DNA of 64,000 bases from Sphingomonas sp. UBA978 (GCF_002292295.1 NZ_DBBS01000005.1:124001-188000), one strand, 5' to 3'. Shown: positions 17,020 through 26,672, counted from the first letter of the stretch. The notes: generated from the sequence alone by a model not told the origin. Translations and numbers: made by a program.

Positions 17020-17414
17020 CACCCTTCGGGCGTCCACGCCTCGTAATCGCCGGTGGCGGCGGCGCGCTTGCCGCCCTTTTCCAACGAGCCCGAGGGGCGA
17101 TAGGCGAGCGGCGTGCCGGTCATGTTCGGCACCGCCGGCTTCTGCCACGCACGCACCGGCGGCAGCGCGCGATCGGGCACGTCGTCGATATGATGATGCA
17201 GCCAGCTGAACCACACCGGCGGCACGCGGCTGGCGTCGTTCGCACCCTCGTAGATCACCCAGCGACGGACCCGGCCGCTGCCGTCCTTGCCGCCTTCGTA
17301 ATAGACGTTGCCGAGCGCGTCGGTGCCCATCTGCTTCATGCCGCGCAGGCCATAGAGCATCGTGCCCCAGGATGCGCCGGACCACCAGGTGAACGGATTG
17401 AGGTTGATGCCCAT
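17019..17414 (-). CDS. NADH:ubiquinone oxidoreductase subunit NDUFA12 family
   Basis: Homologue of the small accessory complex I subunit NDUFA12 (17.2 kDa), which in alphaproteobacteria associates with NADH dehydrogenase. The 131-aa product has the conserved GTDALGNVYYEGG near residue 30, RRWVIYEG, and WFSWLHHHIDDVP. The start at 17414 (MGINLNPFTWW) is chosen over an in-frame ATG 13 codons upstream, because the family begins at this point. It is co-transcribed with the DUF2155 gene. Confidence 0.92.
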   Translation of the reverse strand: MGINLNPFTWWSGASWGTMLYGLRGMKQMGTDALGNVYYEGGKDGSGRVRRWVIYEGANDASRVPPVWFSWLHHHIDDVPDRALPPVRAWQKPAVPNMTGTPLAYRPSGSLEKGGKRAAATGDYEAWTPEG

Positions 17415-17878
17415 AATGCCCCTGCGCTTACCCGTCTCGCGCGCCGCCTTCAACCGGGGATCGACGCGATCGTTTCAGGTGGATGGCGTGGGGAACGAAA
17501 AGCCTCCGTGTGGTCACGAACTGGACGACATGAACACGTTGGAGGAGACGATCCGGTTCTGTCGTTTCCGGTCGTGAGATGATGCGACGGAGCCGTATCG
17601 AGACGAATCAAACGTTATCGGACGGCACGGAGTAGGACATACCGGGATTGGGCCGCACCTATATTCTCCGGAATCGGAGGCGGCGATATCGGCACGGTGG
17701 CGCCGGACACGGTGGCGTCTGAGCCGTTTGCCCCGGGCGATGTCGAGGCGCGTTGGCGGAGATGGCGCCGTTGGGCTGGCGACGACGGTACATTCGTAAG
17801 CAAGATAACACCACACAGCCTAAAGTGTGGCCGGATGCGCCAATTGCAGACATTGCCTTTGCGTGCGAGCGTGATGGC
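17415..17878. other. Long gap at the left edge of an AT-richer insertion
   Basis: About 460 bp between the NDUFA12 gene and the first gene of the insertion. Base composition drops visibly from about 17.47 kb onward. The reading frame of the next gene extends into it from a TTG at 17753, but that part reads like translated non-coding sequence (Arg/Trp-rich). No convincing gene, RNA or terminator was found. Confidence 0.5.
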
Positions 17879-18568
17879 ATGAGCGATGATCGAACCGTGG
17901 TGGAGACCGCAAAAGACGGCAACGGGTTCAAACGTTGGCGGCTATTGCTGCGGCCGCACGGCTTCTTCCTTTTCGAGGAAATGACGTTGCAGGACGAGAT
18001 TTGCTATGTCGATAATGATGGGAACGAGGGGGCAATAGTCGCCGAAGCCTACTGGATGCCGACGCACGTCTCCGGCCTATTCGAGTCGGAAGAAGCAGCC
18101 CGCGAGGACGCTCTCGCCACGCTTCCTTGGCTGCGCGAGGCTTTAACGAACGTCCGCTTCCCTCCCACTAGCGGATGCAGGCCAGTTATGGATTTGACCT
18201 GGGCCGTACCGACTACCAAACAGAAGATGCAGCATGAGAGCGGAGATATGGGTAGAGACAAGCGACTGCTCGGCGCGATGTCCCTTATGGTGGTTTCCGC
18301 CGTCGCTTGGCTTATCCAAGCAGGGATCGTTCGAGCGTACATCTACTCTGCGGTGATGGGAAACTGGTCCGATTTCACCAAATTCTTCCGTGTTCAGCCC
18401 CCATCAAAATACTGCCTCGATTATTGTGTAGCCGACCTGCCGTTCGTTGCAGGCTGGACTGGGATCGTCTGCTTTTGCTTGGGATTTGCCCTCATGTTCG
18501 CTGCTTGGCTTCGACCTGACCGGAAGCCGCCTGGCCGTGCCAAATACGATAAGCGGACAGCCTGTTGA
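17879..18568 (+). CDS. Unknown protein: soluble N-terminal domain plus two membrane helices
   Basis: A 229-aa protein of unknown family. The first ~120 residues are acidic and soluble-looking (RPHGFFLFEEMTLQDE, FESEEAAREDALATLPWLRE). A hydrophobic segment (LLGAMSLMVVSAVAWLIQAG) follows, then a Cys-containing loop (KYCLDYCVADL) and a second helix (GWTGIVCFCLGFALMFAAWL). Codon use and composition are clearly AT-richer than the flanking core genes, suggesting transfer. The ATG at 17879 is preferred to a TTG at 17753. Two adjacent genes fused in frame is an alternative reading. Confidence 0.55.
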   Translation: MSDDRTVVETAKDGNGFKRWRLLLRPHGFFLFEEMTLQDEICYVDNDGNEGAIVAEAYWMPTHVSGLFESEEAAREDALATLPWLREALTNVRFPPTSGCRPVMDLTWAVPTTKQKMQHESGDMGRDKRLLGAMSLMVVSAVAWLIQAGIVRAYIYSAVMGNWSDFTKFFRVQPPSKYCLDYCVADLPFVAGWTGIVCFCLGFALMFAAWLRPDRKPPGRAKYDKRTAC

Positions 18569-18754
18569 ATCGACAGAAGCGGCCGTCCCGCTATCGCCCA
18601 CGACCGGACATTTAAGCTGGCGATGCGGGTTCCCGAAAACGGTCATTGGTATAGGTGCATCGCTCGCGAATACCGTTGAGCCTTAGGAACTTATCGGAAT
18701 GGGTCTGTATCAGCTAGACTGCGATATCGCCTCCACGATAGGAGAAAAGCTTCC

Positions 18755-19120
18755 GTGCTAGGAGCTTTGTGGTCTGTGTTCTCGCATCCAGGCACGATCG
18801 CAGGCCGCGATGGTGTCGGAACCTTGGTGTTGCCCGCCGTCATTGTAGCACTGCTCACCTTCGGGTTCATGGCAGCTGTTGGACGGCATGTGATGGGTCG
18901 GTTCCCGGTTGTTGCCGTTCTGCTGGGCTGCGTTTTCGTTCCATCTGTCATGAACGCGCTCGCATTTCTGGCGGCGAGCAGTGATCGCGCTGGTACTGAC
19001 GGCGGGGGAATACTCGTCTTTGCTGCCCTTGTGCTCTCGATCTGTGCAGTTCCGGTCACGCTGGCGACCAGTGTGCTGTACGCTGTTGTCTGGCGCAGGC
19101 GCAGGCGCAGGGTTGAATAA
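18755..19120 (+). CDS. Small polytopic membrane protein, unknown
   Basis: A 121-aa protein with three predicted membrane helices (around GTLVLPAVIVALLTFGFMAA, FPVVAVLLGCVFVPSV, ILVFAALVLSICAVPVTLAT) and a strongly basic C-terminal end of consecutive Arg residues. The GTG start at 18755 has an AGGAG ribosome-binding sequence about ten bases upstream. It lies in the same AT-richer insertion as the preceding gene. No family was recognised. Confidence 0.55.
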   Translation: MLGALWSVFSHPGTIAGRDGVGTLVLPAVIVALLTFGFMAAVGRHVMGRFPVVAVLLGCVFVPSVMNALAFLAASSDRAGTDGGGILVFAALVLSICAVPVTLATSVLYAVVWRRRRRRVE

Positions 19121-19221
19121 AGAGCGACTGCGTTATGGTTCTCGGGCCGGAAAGCTGCCCGCCCGCCATCCCCCCAAGATCAGACAGCCCAACGCAGCCT
19201 GACTCCCCCACCCCGGCCCCG

Positions 19222-19743
19222 CTACTTCGCCCAGGTCACCCGGTCGCCCTCGGCGATGCCGAGTTCGGCGGCGCGGCCGCCGACGATCTCGAGGACGGCG
19301 GCGACGGGTTCGCGGGATTTCACCTCGGTCGTCGCATACGGGACGGTGTTCTCGGCGATGGTCGCGATCGTGCCGTCGGCGCGGATGAAGAGGATGTCGA
19401 GCGGGGTCGGCGTGTTCTTCATCCAGAAGCTCGCCTCGCGCGGGGCGCCGCCGCCGGCGGGATAGGGATGGAAGAGCATGCCGCCGTCGGGCGTCAGGTC
19501 GGTGCGGTACATCAGGCCCTGCGCCTGCTGCGCCGCAGTCACTGCGCGCTCGACGAGGAAGACATGGCTGCCGCCAGCCCCGGTGATCGTCACCGGCAAC
19601 CGCGTGCTGGCGTCCGCCGCCTGCCCGGCATTGCCCCCGCCGTCACCACCCGAACAGGCCCCGGTCGCCATGAGCAGCAGCGCCGCGGCCGTCGCCGCCC
19701 CCACCGCCTTCGCCGCCTTCGCCGCCTTCACCCTTGCGCTCAT
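19222..19743 (-). CDS. DUF192-domain lipoprotein
   Basis: A 173-aa exported protein: basic N-terminus, hydrophobic signal with lipobox-like ATGAC, then a DUF192 beta-barrel domain. Domain hallmarks are AAQQAQGLMYRTDL, GMLFHP, and FWMKNTPTPLDILFI. DUF192 proteins are small secreted proteins of unknown role. ATG at 19743 is preferred over a GTG three codons upstream. The gene follows the cold-shock gene by about 13 nt, so the two form an operon. Confidence 0.88.
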   Translation of the reverse strand: MSARVKAAKAAKAVGAATAAALLLMATGACSGGDGGGNAGQAADASTRLPVTITGAGGSHVFLVERAVTAAQQAQGLMYRTDLTPDGGMLFHPYPAGGGAPREASFWMKNTPTPLDILFIRADGTIATIAENTVPYATTEVKSREPVAAVLEIVGGRAAELGIAEGDRVTWAK

Positions 19744-19756
19744 CGCCGTCACCCGC

Positions 19757-20359
19757 TCAATCCTGTTCGACGCTCACCGCCAGCGGCCCCTTGCGCCCGT
19801 CGACGATGCGCGCGCGCAGCCGCTGTTCGGGCTCGATGGCGGCGATGCCGGCGCGGCGCAACGTCTCCATGTGCACGAACACGTCGCTGTCGTCGCGGTC
19901 GCGGACCAGGAAACCATAGCCCTTCAGCCGGTTGAACCATTTGACCGCGACGCCCTCATAATCGCCGGCGGCATCGATCAGCGTCACCGGATCGATCCGG
20001 TCGGTGGCACGCGGCGGCCGCACCGGCTCCTCGACCGCGTTGCTGAGGTCGATCGCGACCACTTCGCGCGCCTGATAGCCGCGGCCGCGCTGCACCGACA
20101 GCGTCTCGACCCGCGCGCCTTCGGGCAGGCTACGTCGGCCGTGCGGTTGCAGGACGGAAAAATGGATCAGCACGTCGCCGACGCCGGCATCGTCCGCCAC
20201 CGCGAAGCCGAAGCCGCGGGTCACGTCGAACCATTTGATGACGCCCGACACGGCGACCACGCCCTGGTCGTCGCCGTCCGGCGCGCGTGTGGCGGCCGTG
20301 GCGCCGGGCATGACCCCGTCGTCCCGCTCGTCGCCCTCCCGTTGCGGCTCGCTACGCAT
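19757..20359 (-). CDS. Double cold-shock-domain protein
   Basis: A 200-aa protein with two cold-shock nucleic-acid-binding domains. The first starts SGVIKWFDVTRGFGFAVADD near residue 38 with an RNP2-like VLIHFSVL. The second starts VAVKWFNRLKGYGFLVRD near residue 138 with DVFVHMETLRRAGI. Tandem cold-shock-domain proteins are typical of alphaproteobacteria and act as RNA chaperones. The N-terminal ~35 residues are charged and unstructured. It is upstream of the DUF192 gene in one operon. Confidence 0.92.
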   Translation of the reverse strand: MRSEPQREGDERDDGVMPGATAATRAPDGDDQGVVAVSGVIKWFDVTRGFGFAVADDAGVGDVLIHFSVLQPHGRRSLPEGARVETLSVQRGRGYQAREVVAIDLSNAVEEPVRPPRATDRIDPVTLIDAAGDYEGVAVKWFNRLKGYGFLVRDRDDSDVFVHMETLRRAGIAAIEPEQRLRARIVDGRKGPLAVSVEQD

Positions 20360-20423
20360 AACTCTACCCCTGTTAACGCTACGCTAGCACGGTTCGTCGC
20401 TGCTGCAATTGCGAAAGGACTGT

Positions 20424-20954
20424 TTACTCCAATTCATCCAGTTCTTCTTCGCTTTGCGCGACGACGATGCGGCGCGACCGTTCGAAACCATGGCCGGCGC
20501 GCAGCATCGCCGCGAGTTGCTTGTCGCGCACCGCCCGGTCTTCGGTCGGCATCCCGAACGGTCCGATCCGCTTGCGCCGGGCGAAGGTGATCGCGGCCTC
20601 CCCTGCCCGTTCGGCGATGGCGGGTGCGAGATCGTCGGCGTCGGCCTGTGCGATATGCGCCTGGCGCAGCGCCATCGTCACCCGCCGCGCGCCCAGCCCC
20701 TTGCGGCCCAGCGCGGCGGCCTTGCTCTCGGCGTACAGGCGGTCGTCGACATAGCCGAGATCGGCCATCCGCTGCGCCAGCGCCCGGGGATCGGCGGCCT
20801 CGCCGTCCCAGCCGCGTTCGCGGATCTTGCGCCCCAGATAGTCGGCCAGCTTGCCCCGCGTCGTCGCGAACCGCTCGACGTAGCGAAGCGCCAGCCGTTC
20901 GAGGGCGGCGGCGTCGAGCGGCGGTGGAGGGCGGCGTTCCTGCCTCATGGCCAT
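20424..20954 (-). CDS. recX: Regulatory protein RecX
   Basis: RecX-family modulator of RecA filaments. The 176-aa, mostly helical product has RecX-like repeats (ALRYVERFATTRGKLADYL, ADLGYVDDRLYAESKAAALG, FARRKRIGPFG). RecA is not in the window. The start is ambiguous between the ATG at 20954 and an ATG two codons later. It is divergent from the acyl-AMP ligase gene; the ~100-bp gap between them should hold both promoters. Confidence 0.9.
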   Translation of the reverse strand: MAMRQERRPPPPLDAAALERLALRYVERFATTRGKLADYLGRKIRERGWDGEAADPRALAQRMADLGYVDDRLYAESKAAALGRKGLGARRVTMALRQAHIAQADADDLAPAIAERAGEAAITFARRKRIGPFGMPTEDRAVRDKQLAAMLRAGHGFERSRRIVVAQSEEELDELE

Positions 20955-21052
20955 GTTGTTGCCACACTGGCACCGGATTTAGAACGTCGATCGTGCGTTA
21001 TAGCGCAGGATGACGACAGTCGCGGGTCGCGACGAGTGAACAGGAATATGTG

Positions 21053-22831
21053 ATGACCGAGCAGTCTGCGCCTTCGCTGACGCCCACGCCCACGCTGGAC
21101 GAGCTGCCGCGTCGCTACGCCGACTTCACGACGCTGGGCGAGGCGCTGGACTATGCGGCGCAGGGCGTGCGCGGCCTCAACTTCCACGATGCGCGCGGCA
21201 CGCTCGCCCGCCCCTATCCGTTCGCGGAGCTGCGCGCCGATGCCGTCGCCATGGCGCACCGCCTGATCGCGGCGGGCGTGCAGCCCGAGGATCGCATCGC
21301 GCTGGTCGCGGAAACCGGACCGGAGTTCGCCGCCCTGTTCTTCGGCACCGTCTATGCCGGTGCATGGCCGGTGCCGCTGCCGCTGCCGACCTCGTTCGGC
21401 GGGCGCGATTCCTATATCGAGCAATTGCGCGTCCAGCTGGCGAGTTGCGACCCCCGGATGCTGATCTTCCCGCCCGAACTGGCCGCGATGGCGGCGGAGG
21501 CGGCGCGCCTCGCCGGGACCGAGGGGATCGACTGGTCCGAATTCGCGACGCGCGAGGCGGCCGCGGTCGCGCTGCCGCAGGCGGACGGGCAGGCGATCGC
21601 CTATCTGCAATATTCCAGCGGGTCGACGCGGTTTCCGCATGGCGTCGCGATTACGCATCATGCGCTGCTCAACAATCTGGCGGCGCACAGCCACGGCATG
21701 GAGATCGCCGCCGACGGCACCGATCGCTGCGTCAGCTGGCTGCCCTGGTATCACGACATGGGCCTCGTCGGCTGCTTCCTGTCGCCGATCGCCAACCAGG
21801 TATCGACCGATTACCTGAAGACCGAGGATTTCGCCCGCCGCCCGCTCGCGTGGCTCGACATGATCTCGCGCCACGACGGCACGACGCTGAGCTATTCGCC
21901 GACCTTCGGCTATGACATCTGCGCGCGCCGCATGTCGTCGCAGACCAAGGCGAGCGACCGCTTCGATCTGTCGCGCTGGCGCGTCGCGGGCAATGGCGCG
22001 GACATGATCCGTCCCGACGTGATGCAGGCGTTCGTCGACGCCTTCGCCGACGCGGGGTTCAAGGCAAGCGCCTTCCTGCCGAGCTACGGCCTCGCCGAGG
22101 CGACGCTGGCGGTGTCGCTGATGCCGCCGGGCGAGGGCATCCGGGTGGAGCTGGTCGAGGAGACGCAGCTGTCGGGCGGCGGCGATTCGCTCGCCGCCAA
22201 CGATGGCCCGCGCCCGCAGCGCTTCCGCGCGATCGTCAATTGCGGCAAGCCGGTGCGCGACATGGCGGTCGAGATCCGCGAGGAGGACGGCACCCCCCTG
22301 CCCGACGGCGCGATCGGCAAATTGTGGTGCAAGGGGCCGAGCGTCATGGTCGGCTATTTCCGCGACGAGGCCGCGACCGAAGCGTGCATGGCGCCCGATT
22401 CCGACGGGAAATTCTGGCTCGACACCGGCGACATGGCGTACATGTCGAATGGCTACATCTACATCGTCGGCCGCGCCAAGGACATGATTATCGTCAACGG
22501 CAAGAACCACTGGCCGCAGGACATCGAATGGGCGGTGGAGCAACTGCCCGGGTTCAAGGCCGGCGACATCGCCGCCTTCGCGATCACCACGCCGGGCGGC
22601 GAGGAGACGCCGGCGGTGCTGGTCCAGTGCCGCAGCAGCGACGATTCGGAACGCCAGCGGCTGCGCGAGGAGATCCGCGAGCGCGTGCGGTCGGTGACGG
22701 GCATGAACTGCGTGATCGAGCTGATCCCGCCGCGCACCCTGCCGCGCACCAGCTCGGGCAAGCTGAGCCGGGCGAAGGCGCGCAACCTGTACCTGAACGG
22801 CGACATCAAGCCCTATGCCATCGCCGCCTGA
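21053..22831 (+). CDS. Fatty acyl-AMP ligase (acyl-activating enzyme)
   Basis: A 592-aa adenylate-forming enzyme of the FAAL/FadD32-like branch. It activates fatty acids as acyl-adenylates, usually for transfer to an acyl carrier protein or lipid-assembly enzyme. Motifs seen are the AMP-binding loop YLQYSSGSTRFPHGV near residue 182, the FAAL-like WLPWYHDMGLVG, LPSYGLAEATLAVS, WLDTGDMAYM and GRAKDMIIVNGKNHWPQDIE. The C-terminus has PRTSSGKLSRAKAR with the catalytic Lys. ATG at 21053 is chosen; a GTG immediately upstream is possible. No neighbouring carrier protein or sphingolipid gene identifies the lipid product. Confidence 0.88.
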   Translation: MTEQSAPSLTPTPTLDELPRRYADFTTLGEALDYAAQGVRGLNFHDARGTLARPYPFAELRADAVAMAHRLIAAGVQPEDRIALVAETGPEFAALFFGTVYAGAWPVPLPLPTSFGGRDSYIEQLRVQLASCDPRMLIFPPELAAMAAEAARLAGTEGIDWSEFATREAAAVALPQADGQAIAYLQYSSGSTRFPHGVAITHHALLNNLAAHSHGMEIAADGTDRCVSWLPWYHDMGLVGCFLSPIANQVSTDYLKTEDFARRPLAWLDMISRHDGTTLSYSPTFGYDICARRMSSQTKASDRFDLSRWRVAGNGADMIRPDVMQAFVDAFADAGFKASAFLPSYGLAEATLAVSLMPPGEGIRVELVEETQLSGGGDSLAANDGPRPQRFRAIVNCGKPVRDMAVEIREEDGTPLPDGAIGKLWCKGPSVMVGYFRDEAATEACMAPDSDGKFWLDTGDMAYMSNGYIYIVGRAKDMIIVNGKNHWPQDIEWAVEQLPGFKAGDIAAFAITTPGGEETPAVLVQCRSSDDSERQRLREEIRERVRSVTGMNCVIELIPPRTLPRTSSGKLSRAKARNLYLNGDIKPYAIAA

Positions 22832-22910
22832 TCGACGAGCAGCGCCGGATCGGACGTAAAAGCCGGCGCGGCTAACCATCCATCAACTTCGTCGCGGTAG
22901 ATCCTGCCGC

Positions 22911-25268
22911 GTGAGCAAGACCGTATCGCCAGCCTCGGATCCCCATGCGATCCATTTCCTGCAATTGCTCGGGCTGCGCGACGGCGCGGATGCGGCACAA
23001 TGGGCGCGCATCCGCTCGACGCAGCTGGATGCGGGCCGCCGCCCCGCCCTGTTCCTGCTCGCCGCCAACCTGATCGGGGCGGCGGCGACGGTGTCGCTGT
23101 TCGCCACGCAGGTGGGGCATGCGATCCTCGCCGGCTGGGCGGCGCTGGTCGGGATCGTCTCGGTCACCGTCGCCATCCGCCGGCTCGGCACGCGCCATCG
23201 CGACGGCGGCTATGCGACGCAGGACGATGTCCGCGCAACCGTGCTGGAGGGGCTGGCGCTGGCGGTCGCCTGGTCGATCCCGTGCCTGGTGTTCAACACG
23301 CATCCTGGATCGAACGCGGCCTATGTCCTGTGGATGATCCTGTCGGTGCTGATGACCGCGGGCGCGGTGGCGATGGCGCCGCTGGCGCTGGCGACGATCG
23401 CCTTCGTCGGCGGCGTCGGGCTGACCGTGACCGGCAAGCTGGTGACGGTCGGCAGCTATGCCGCGGCGGCCGCGACCTCGCTGTTCACGGTCATGCTGAT
23501 CGTCATCTGCCTCAACCGCGCCCGCTCGCTGGTCGTGATCCGCGCAAGCCAGATGGCGCTGGGCGAGCGCGACGAGACCGTCAGCCTGCTGCTGCGCGAA
23601 TTCGAGGCGACCAACGCCGACTGGCTATGGGAAACCGACGCCGCCCGGCGGATCGTCAAGGCCTCGCCGCGCTTCGCCTATGCCTGTGGGCTGGACCCGA
23701 TCACCATCGAGGGCCGCCCGTTCCTGCAGGTGCTGTCCGGGCCGGCGTGGGACACCGGCAATTTCTCCGCCGGCCTCCGCAACCTCGCCGACAAGCTGAA
23801 GACGCGCGAAAGCTTCCGCGACCTGCGGCTGCCGGTCGACGTCGGCGGCGAGGAGCGCTGGTGGGAACTCGCCGCCAGTCCGCGCTTCGATGAAAAGGGA
23901 ACGTTCTGCGGGTTCCGTGGTGTCGGGTCCGACGTCACCGAACAGCGCGCCTCGGCTGACAAGATCAACCGCATGGCGCGCTTCGACACGCTGACCGGCC
24001 TGCCCAACCGGCTGATGGTCAACGAGACTCTGGTCCGGGCGATGGCCGATGCCGACAAATGGGGCGGCCGCTGCGCGTTCATGATGATCGACCTCGACCG
24101 GTTCAAGGCGGTCAACGACACGCTCGGCCATCCGATCGGCGACCGCCTGCTCAGCCGCGTCGCCGAACGGCTCGGCCAGCTGATGAGCGACAACGAGACG
24201 TGCGGGCGGCTGGGCGGCGACGAATTCGCCGTCGTCATGCGCGACGCTACCGACACGACCGCGGTCGAAGGCCTTGCGCAGCGGATCATCGAGACGCTGT
24301 CGCGCCCCTATGAGGTCGATGCGCACACGCTTTACATCGGCGCCTCGGTCGGCCTCGCCGTCGGGCCGCGCGACGGGCGCACCGCGGAGATGCTGATCCG
24401 CTCCGCCGACCTCGCGCTCTACCGCGCCAAGGATGCCGGTCGCGGCGTCTACCACGCCTATGAGCCCGAGCTGCACGTCCAGGCCGAGGAGCGCCGCGTG
24501 CTGGAAATGGCGCTGCGCCAGGCGCTCGAAAAGGGCGAGATGCACCTCCACTACCAGCCGGTGGTCGACGCCGGTTCGGGCCGGCTCAAGGGGTTCGAGG
24601 CGCTGCTGCGCTGGACGAGCCCGCAGTTCGGCAACGTGTCGCCCGCCAAGTTCATCCCGCTCGCCGAGGAGGCGCGGCTGATCCAGCCGATCGGCGAATG
24701 GGTGCTGCGCACCGCCTGCGCCGAGGCGGCGAATTGGCCGTCCGACGTGCGCGTCGCGGTCAACGTCTCGCCCGACCAGCTGCAGAACCCGAGCTTCGTC
24801 GCGGTCGTTACCTCGGCGCTGGCCAATGCCGGCCTGTCGGCGGAACGGCTCGAGCTGGAAGTGACCGAAAGCGTGTTCATGCACGAGGGGCTCGGCGCGA
24901 CCAAGGTGCTGGAGCGCATCCTCGACCTCGGCGTGCGGCTCAGCCTCGACGATTTCGGCACCGGCTATTCCTCGCTCGGCTATCTGTCGCGCACCCGCTT
25001 CTCGTCGATCAAGATCGACCGCAGCTTCGTCCAGGGCGCGTCGAAGGGCGTCAAGGAGGCGATCGCGATCATCCGCGCCGTCGTCGCACTGGCGCAAAGC
25101 CTCGGCATGGCGACCACCGCCGAGGGGGTCGAAACCGAATCGGAACACCGCATGGTGCAGGACCTCGGCTGTACGAAGGTGCAGGGCTATTATTTCGGCC
25201 GCCCGCTGCCGGTCGACGAAGCGCGCGCCCTGGCGGCGCGGCAATGGGGCACCAGCGCCGCGGCGTGA
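22911..25268 (+). CDS. Membrane-anchored PAS-GGDEF-EAL cyclic-di-GMP protein
   Basis: A 785-aa signalling protein. An N-terminal region of about six membrane helices (residues ~40-200) is followed by a PAS domain (TNADWLWETDAARRIVKASP). Next come a GGDEF diguanylate cyclase domain with intact RLGGDEFAVV and an EAL phosphodiesterase domain with GFEALLRW, LEVTESVFM, and DDFGTGYSSLGYL. Both catalytic signatures look intact. The RxxD inhibitory I-site five residues before GGDEF is absent, so product inhibition at that site is unlikely. GTG start at 22911. It lies 79 nt after the acyl-AMP ligase. Confidence 0.95.
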   Translation: MSKTVSPASDPHAIHFLQLLGLRDGADAAQWARIRSTQLDAGRRPALFLLAANLIGAAATVSLFATQVGHAILAGWAALVGIVSVTVAIRRLGTRHRDGGYATQDDVRATVLEGLALAVAWSIPCLVFNTHPGSNAAYVLWMILSVLMTAGAVAMAPLALATIAFVGGVGLTVTGKLVTVGSYAAAAATSLFTVMLIVICLNRARSLVVIRASQMALGERDETVSLLLREFEATNADWLWETDAARRIVKASPRFAYACGLDPITIEGRPFLQVLSGPAWDTGNFSAGLRNLADKLKTRESFRDLRLPVDVGGEERWWELAASPRFDEKGTFCGFRGVGSDVTEQRASADKINRMARFDTLTGLPNRLMVNETLVRAMADADKWGGRCAFMMIDLDRFKAVNDTLGHPIGDRLLSRVAERLGQLMSDNETCGRLGGDEFAVVMRDATDTTAVEGLAQRIIETLSRPYEVDAHTLYIGASVGLAVGPRDGRTAEMLIRSADLALYRAKDAGRGVYHAYEPELHVQAEERRVLEMALRQALEKGEMHLHYQPVVDAGSGRLKGFEALLRWTSPQFGNVSPAKFIPLAEEARLIQPIGEWVLRTACAEAANWPSDVRVAVNVSPDQLQNPSFVAVVTSALANAGLSAERLELEVTESVFMHEGLGATKVLERILDLGVRLSLDDFGTGYSSLGYLSRTRFSSIKIDRSFVQGASKGVKEAIAIIRAVVALAQSLGMATTAEGVETESEHRMVQDLGCTKVQGYYFGRPLPVDEARALAARQWGTSAAA

Positions 25269-25280
25269 TGCCGCGCGTGT

Positions 25281-26672
25281 TCAGCCGAGCATGCCGGCGT
25301 AGCTTTGCGGCGCTTGCGGCAGCGTCGCGCGCGCCAGCGCGCCGATCGCGATCACGCCGACCAGCGCGAGCGTCGCGGCACGCGGCCAGCGCCGCGGCCC
25401 GATCAGCACCCAGCCGACCGCCGTCGCCGCGAGCGTCCACAGATGATAGCGCAGGTCGGAGGCGATGCTGATCGCAGCGAAGCTCACCTCGATCGCCAGT
25501 GCCGAGGTGAACAGCGCCGCTGGCAGCCGGTCCTCAGCCGGGCCACGCCTCGACCGCAACAGCCCGGCGATCGCCGCGACCACCCAGACCGACGGCCAGC
25601 CGAGCGGCGATTCGATCAGCCACGCCGCCAGCCCCTGCCACCGCGCGGCCGCCGCCGCGGGCTCGGCGAACCCGCGCCTATTGGGCTCGCTCGCCTGCGG
25701 CGGCGCTGCGCCGATCCAGTGCAGCGGCACCCACAACCGCTCCGTCGAATTGAGGTGCGCCAGCCGGTGCGTCGCATAGCTGAGCGGATGGCGCAGGATC
25801 ATCCCCGCCAGCCGGATGTAGAGCGTGCCGGCTGCGGTCGCCTGCCACGGCGCGACCAACGCCTCGCATCGCTGCGGCTCGCCGAGCGGGTCCCAGAAAT
25901 AGGGGCGGACGCACCGCTTCGCACGCATTGCCGCGAGCGTCGCGGTGGACAGCCCGACCGCCGGATCGCCGCTTGCCACGCCGATCCCGGACAGGTCGTA
26001 CATCGCCTGCGTCCGTTCGACGCCGCTCCGCTGCGCCTGCATCAGCCGGTGGTTCAGCAGTGGCGCGAGCAGCAGCGCCAGCACGATCCCGCCGACCGCC
26101 ACGCCCGCCCGCGCCCGCCCGTGCGGCCAGGGCAGCAGCATCGCGATCAGCGGCATCACTGCAAAGGGGGCATTGGCACGTACCAGCAGCGCATAGCCCA
26201 TCAGGATCGCGACGAGCGCGAGCGCAGGCCATGGCAGCCGCCGCTCGCGCAGCCGCCACCAGCCGACGACGCCGACCGCGCCGAGCAGTGCGCCCGACAT
26301 CTGCATGTCCTTGAGCACCACCGCCTGCCAGCCGAGCAGCGGCGGCCAGACGCCGATCGCCAGCATGGCACACGCCGCACGTCCGCGCCCGCGTGACGCC
26401 AGCGCAGCGGCGAGCAGGCCCAGTCCCGACCAATAGGTGCCGAGCTGCAATGCCAGCATCGGCGCCGGCCCGTGGCGCGCGAACAGCGACCACAGCCGCG
26501 CCATGACCGGCGGATGCCAGTCGTCGTAGCGCCCGTCGATCGCCTGCGCATGCTGCGCGAGACTGTCGAACGCGACATAGCCGGGCCAGAATATCGCCAG
26601 CGATATCGCGAACAGCAGCGCCGCCGCAAACGCGACGCCCGGCGCCGCCACCCTGTCCGAGGGCGCCGTCAC
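25281..26672 (-). CDS. Polytopic membrane protein, GT-C glycosyltransferase-like
   Basis: A 463-aa protein with about ten membrane helices. An early loop holds the acidic segment AFDSLAQHAQAIDGRYDDWHP, reminiscent of the first periplasmic loop of GT-C (ArnT/PMT-like) enzymes, and a central loop is Cys-containing. It may transfer sugars from a polyprenyl donor, but this is inference from topology. The start is a GTG at 26672. It is convergent with the GGDEF-EAL gene, leaving 12 bp between stops. Confidence 0.7.
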   Translation of the reverse strand: MTAPSDRVAAPGVAFAAALLFAISLAIFWPGYVAFDSLAQHAQAIDGRYDDWHPPVMARLWSLFARHGPAPMLALQLGTYWSGLGLLAAALASRGRGRAACAMLAIGVWPPLLGWQAVVLKDMQMSGALLGAVGVVGWWRLRERRLPWPALALVAILMGYALLVRANAPFAVMPLIAMLLPWPHGRARAGVAVGGIVLALLLAPLLNHRLMQAQRSGVERTQAMYDLSGIGVASGDPAVGLSTATLAAMRAKRCVRPYFWDPLGEPQRCEALVAPWQATAAGTLYIRLAGMILRHPLSYATHRLAHLNSTERLWVPLHWIGAAPPQASEPNRRGFAEPAAAAARWQGLAAWLIESPLGWPSVWVVAAIAGLLRSRRGPAEDRLPAALFTSALAIEVSFAAISIASDLRYHLWTLAATAVGWVLIGPRRWPRAATLALVGVIAIGALARATLPQAPQSYAGMLG

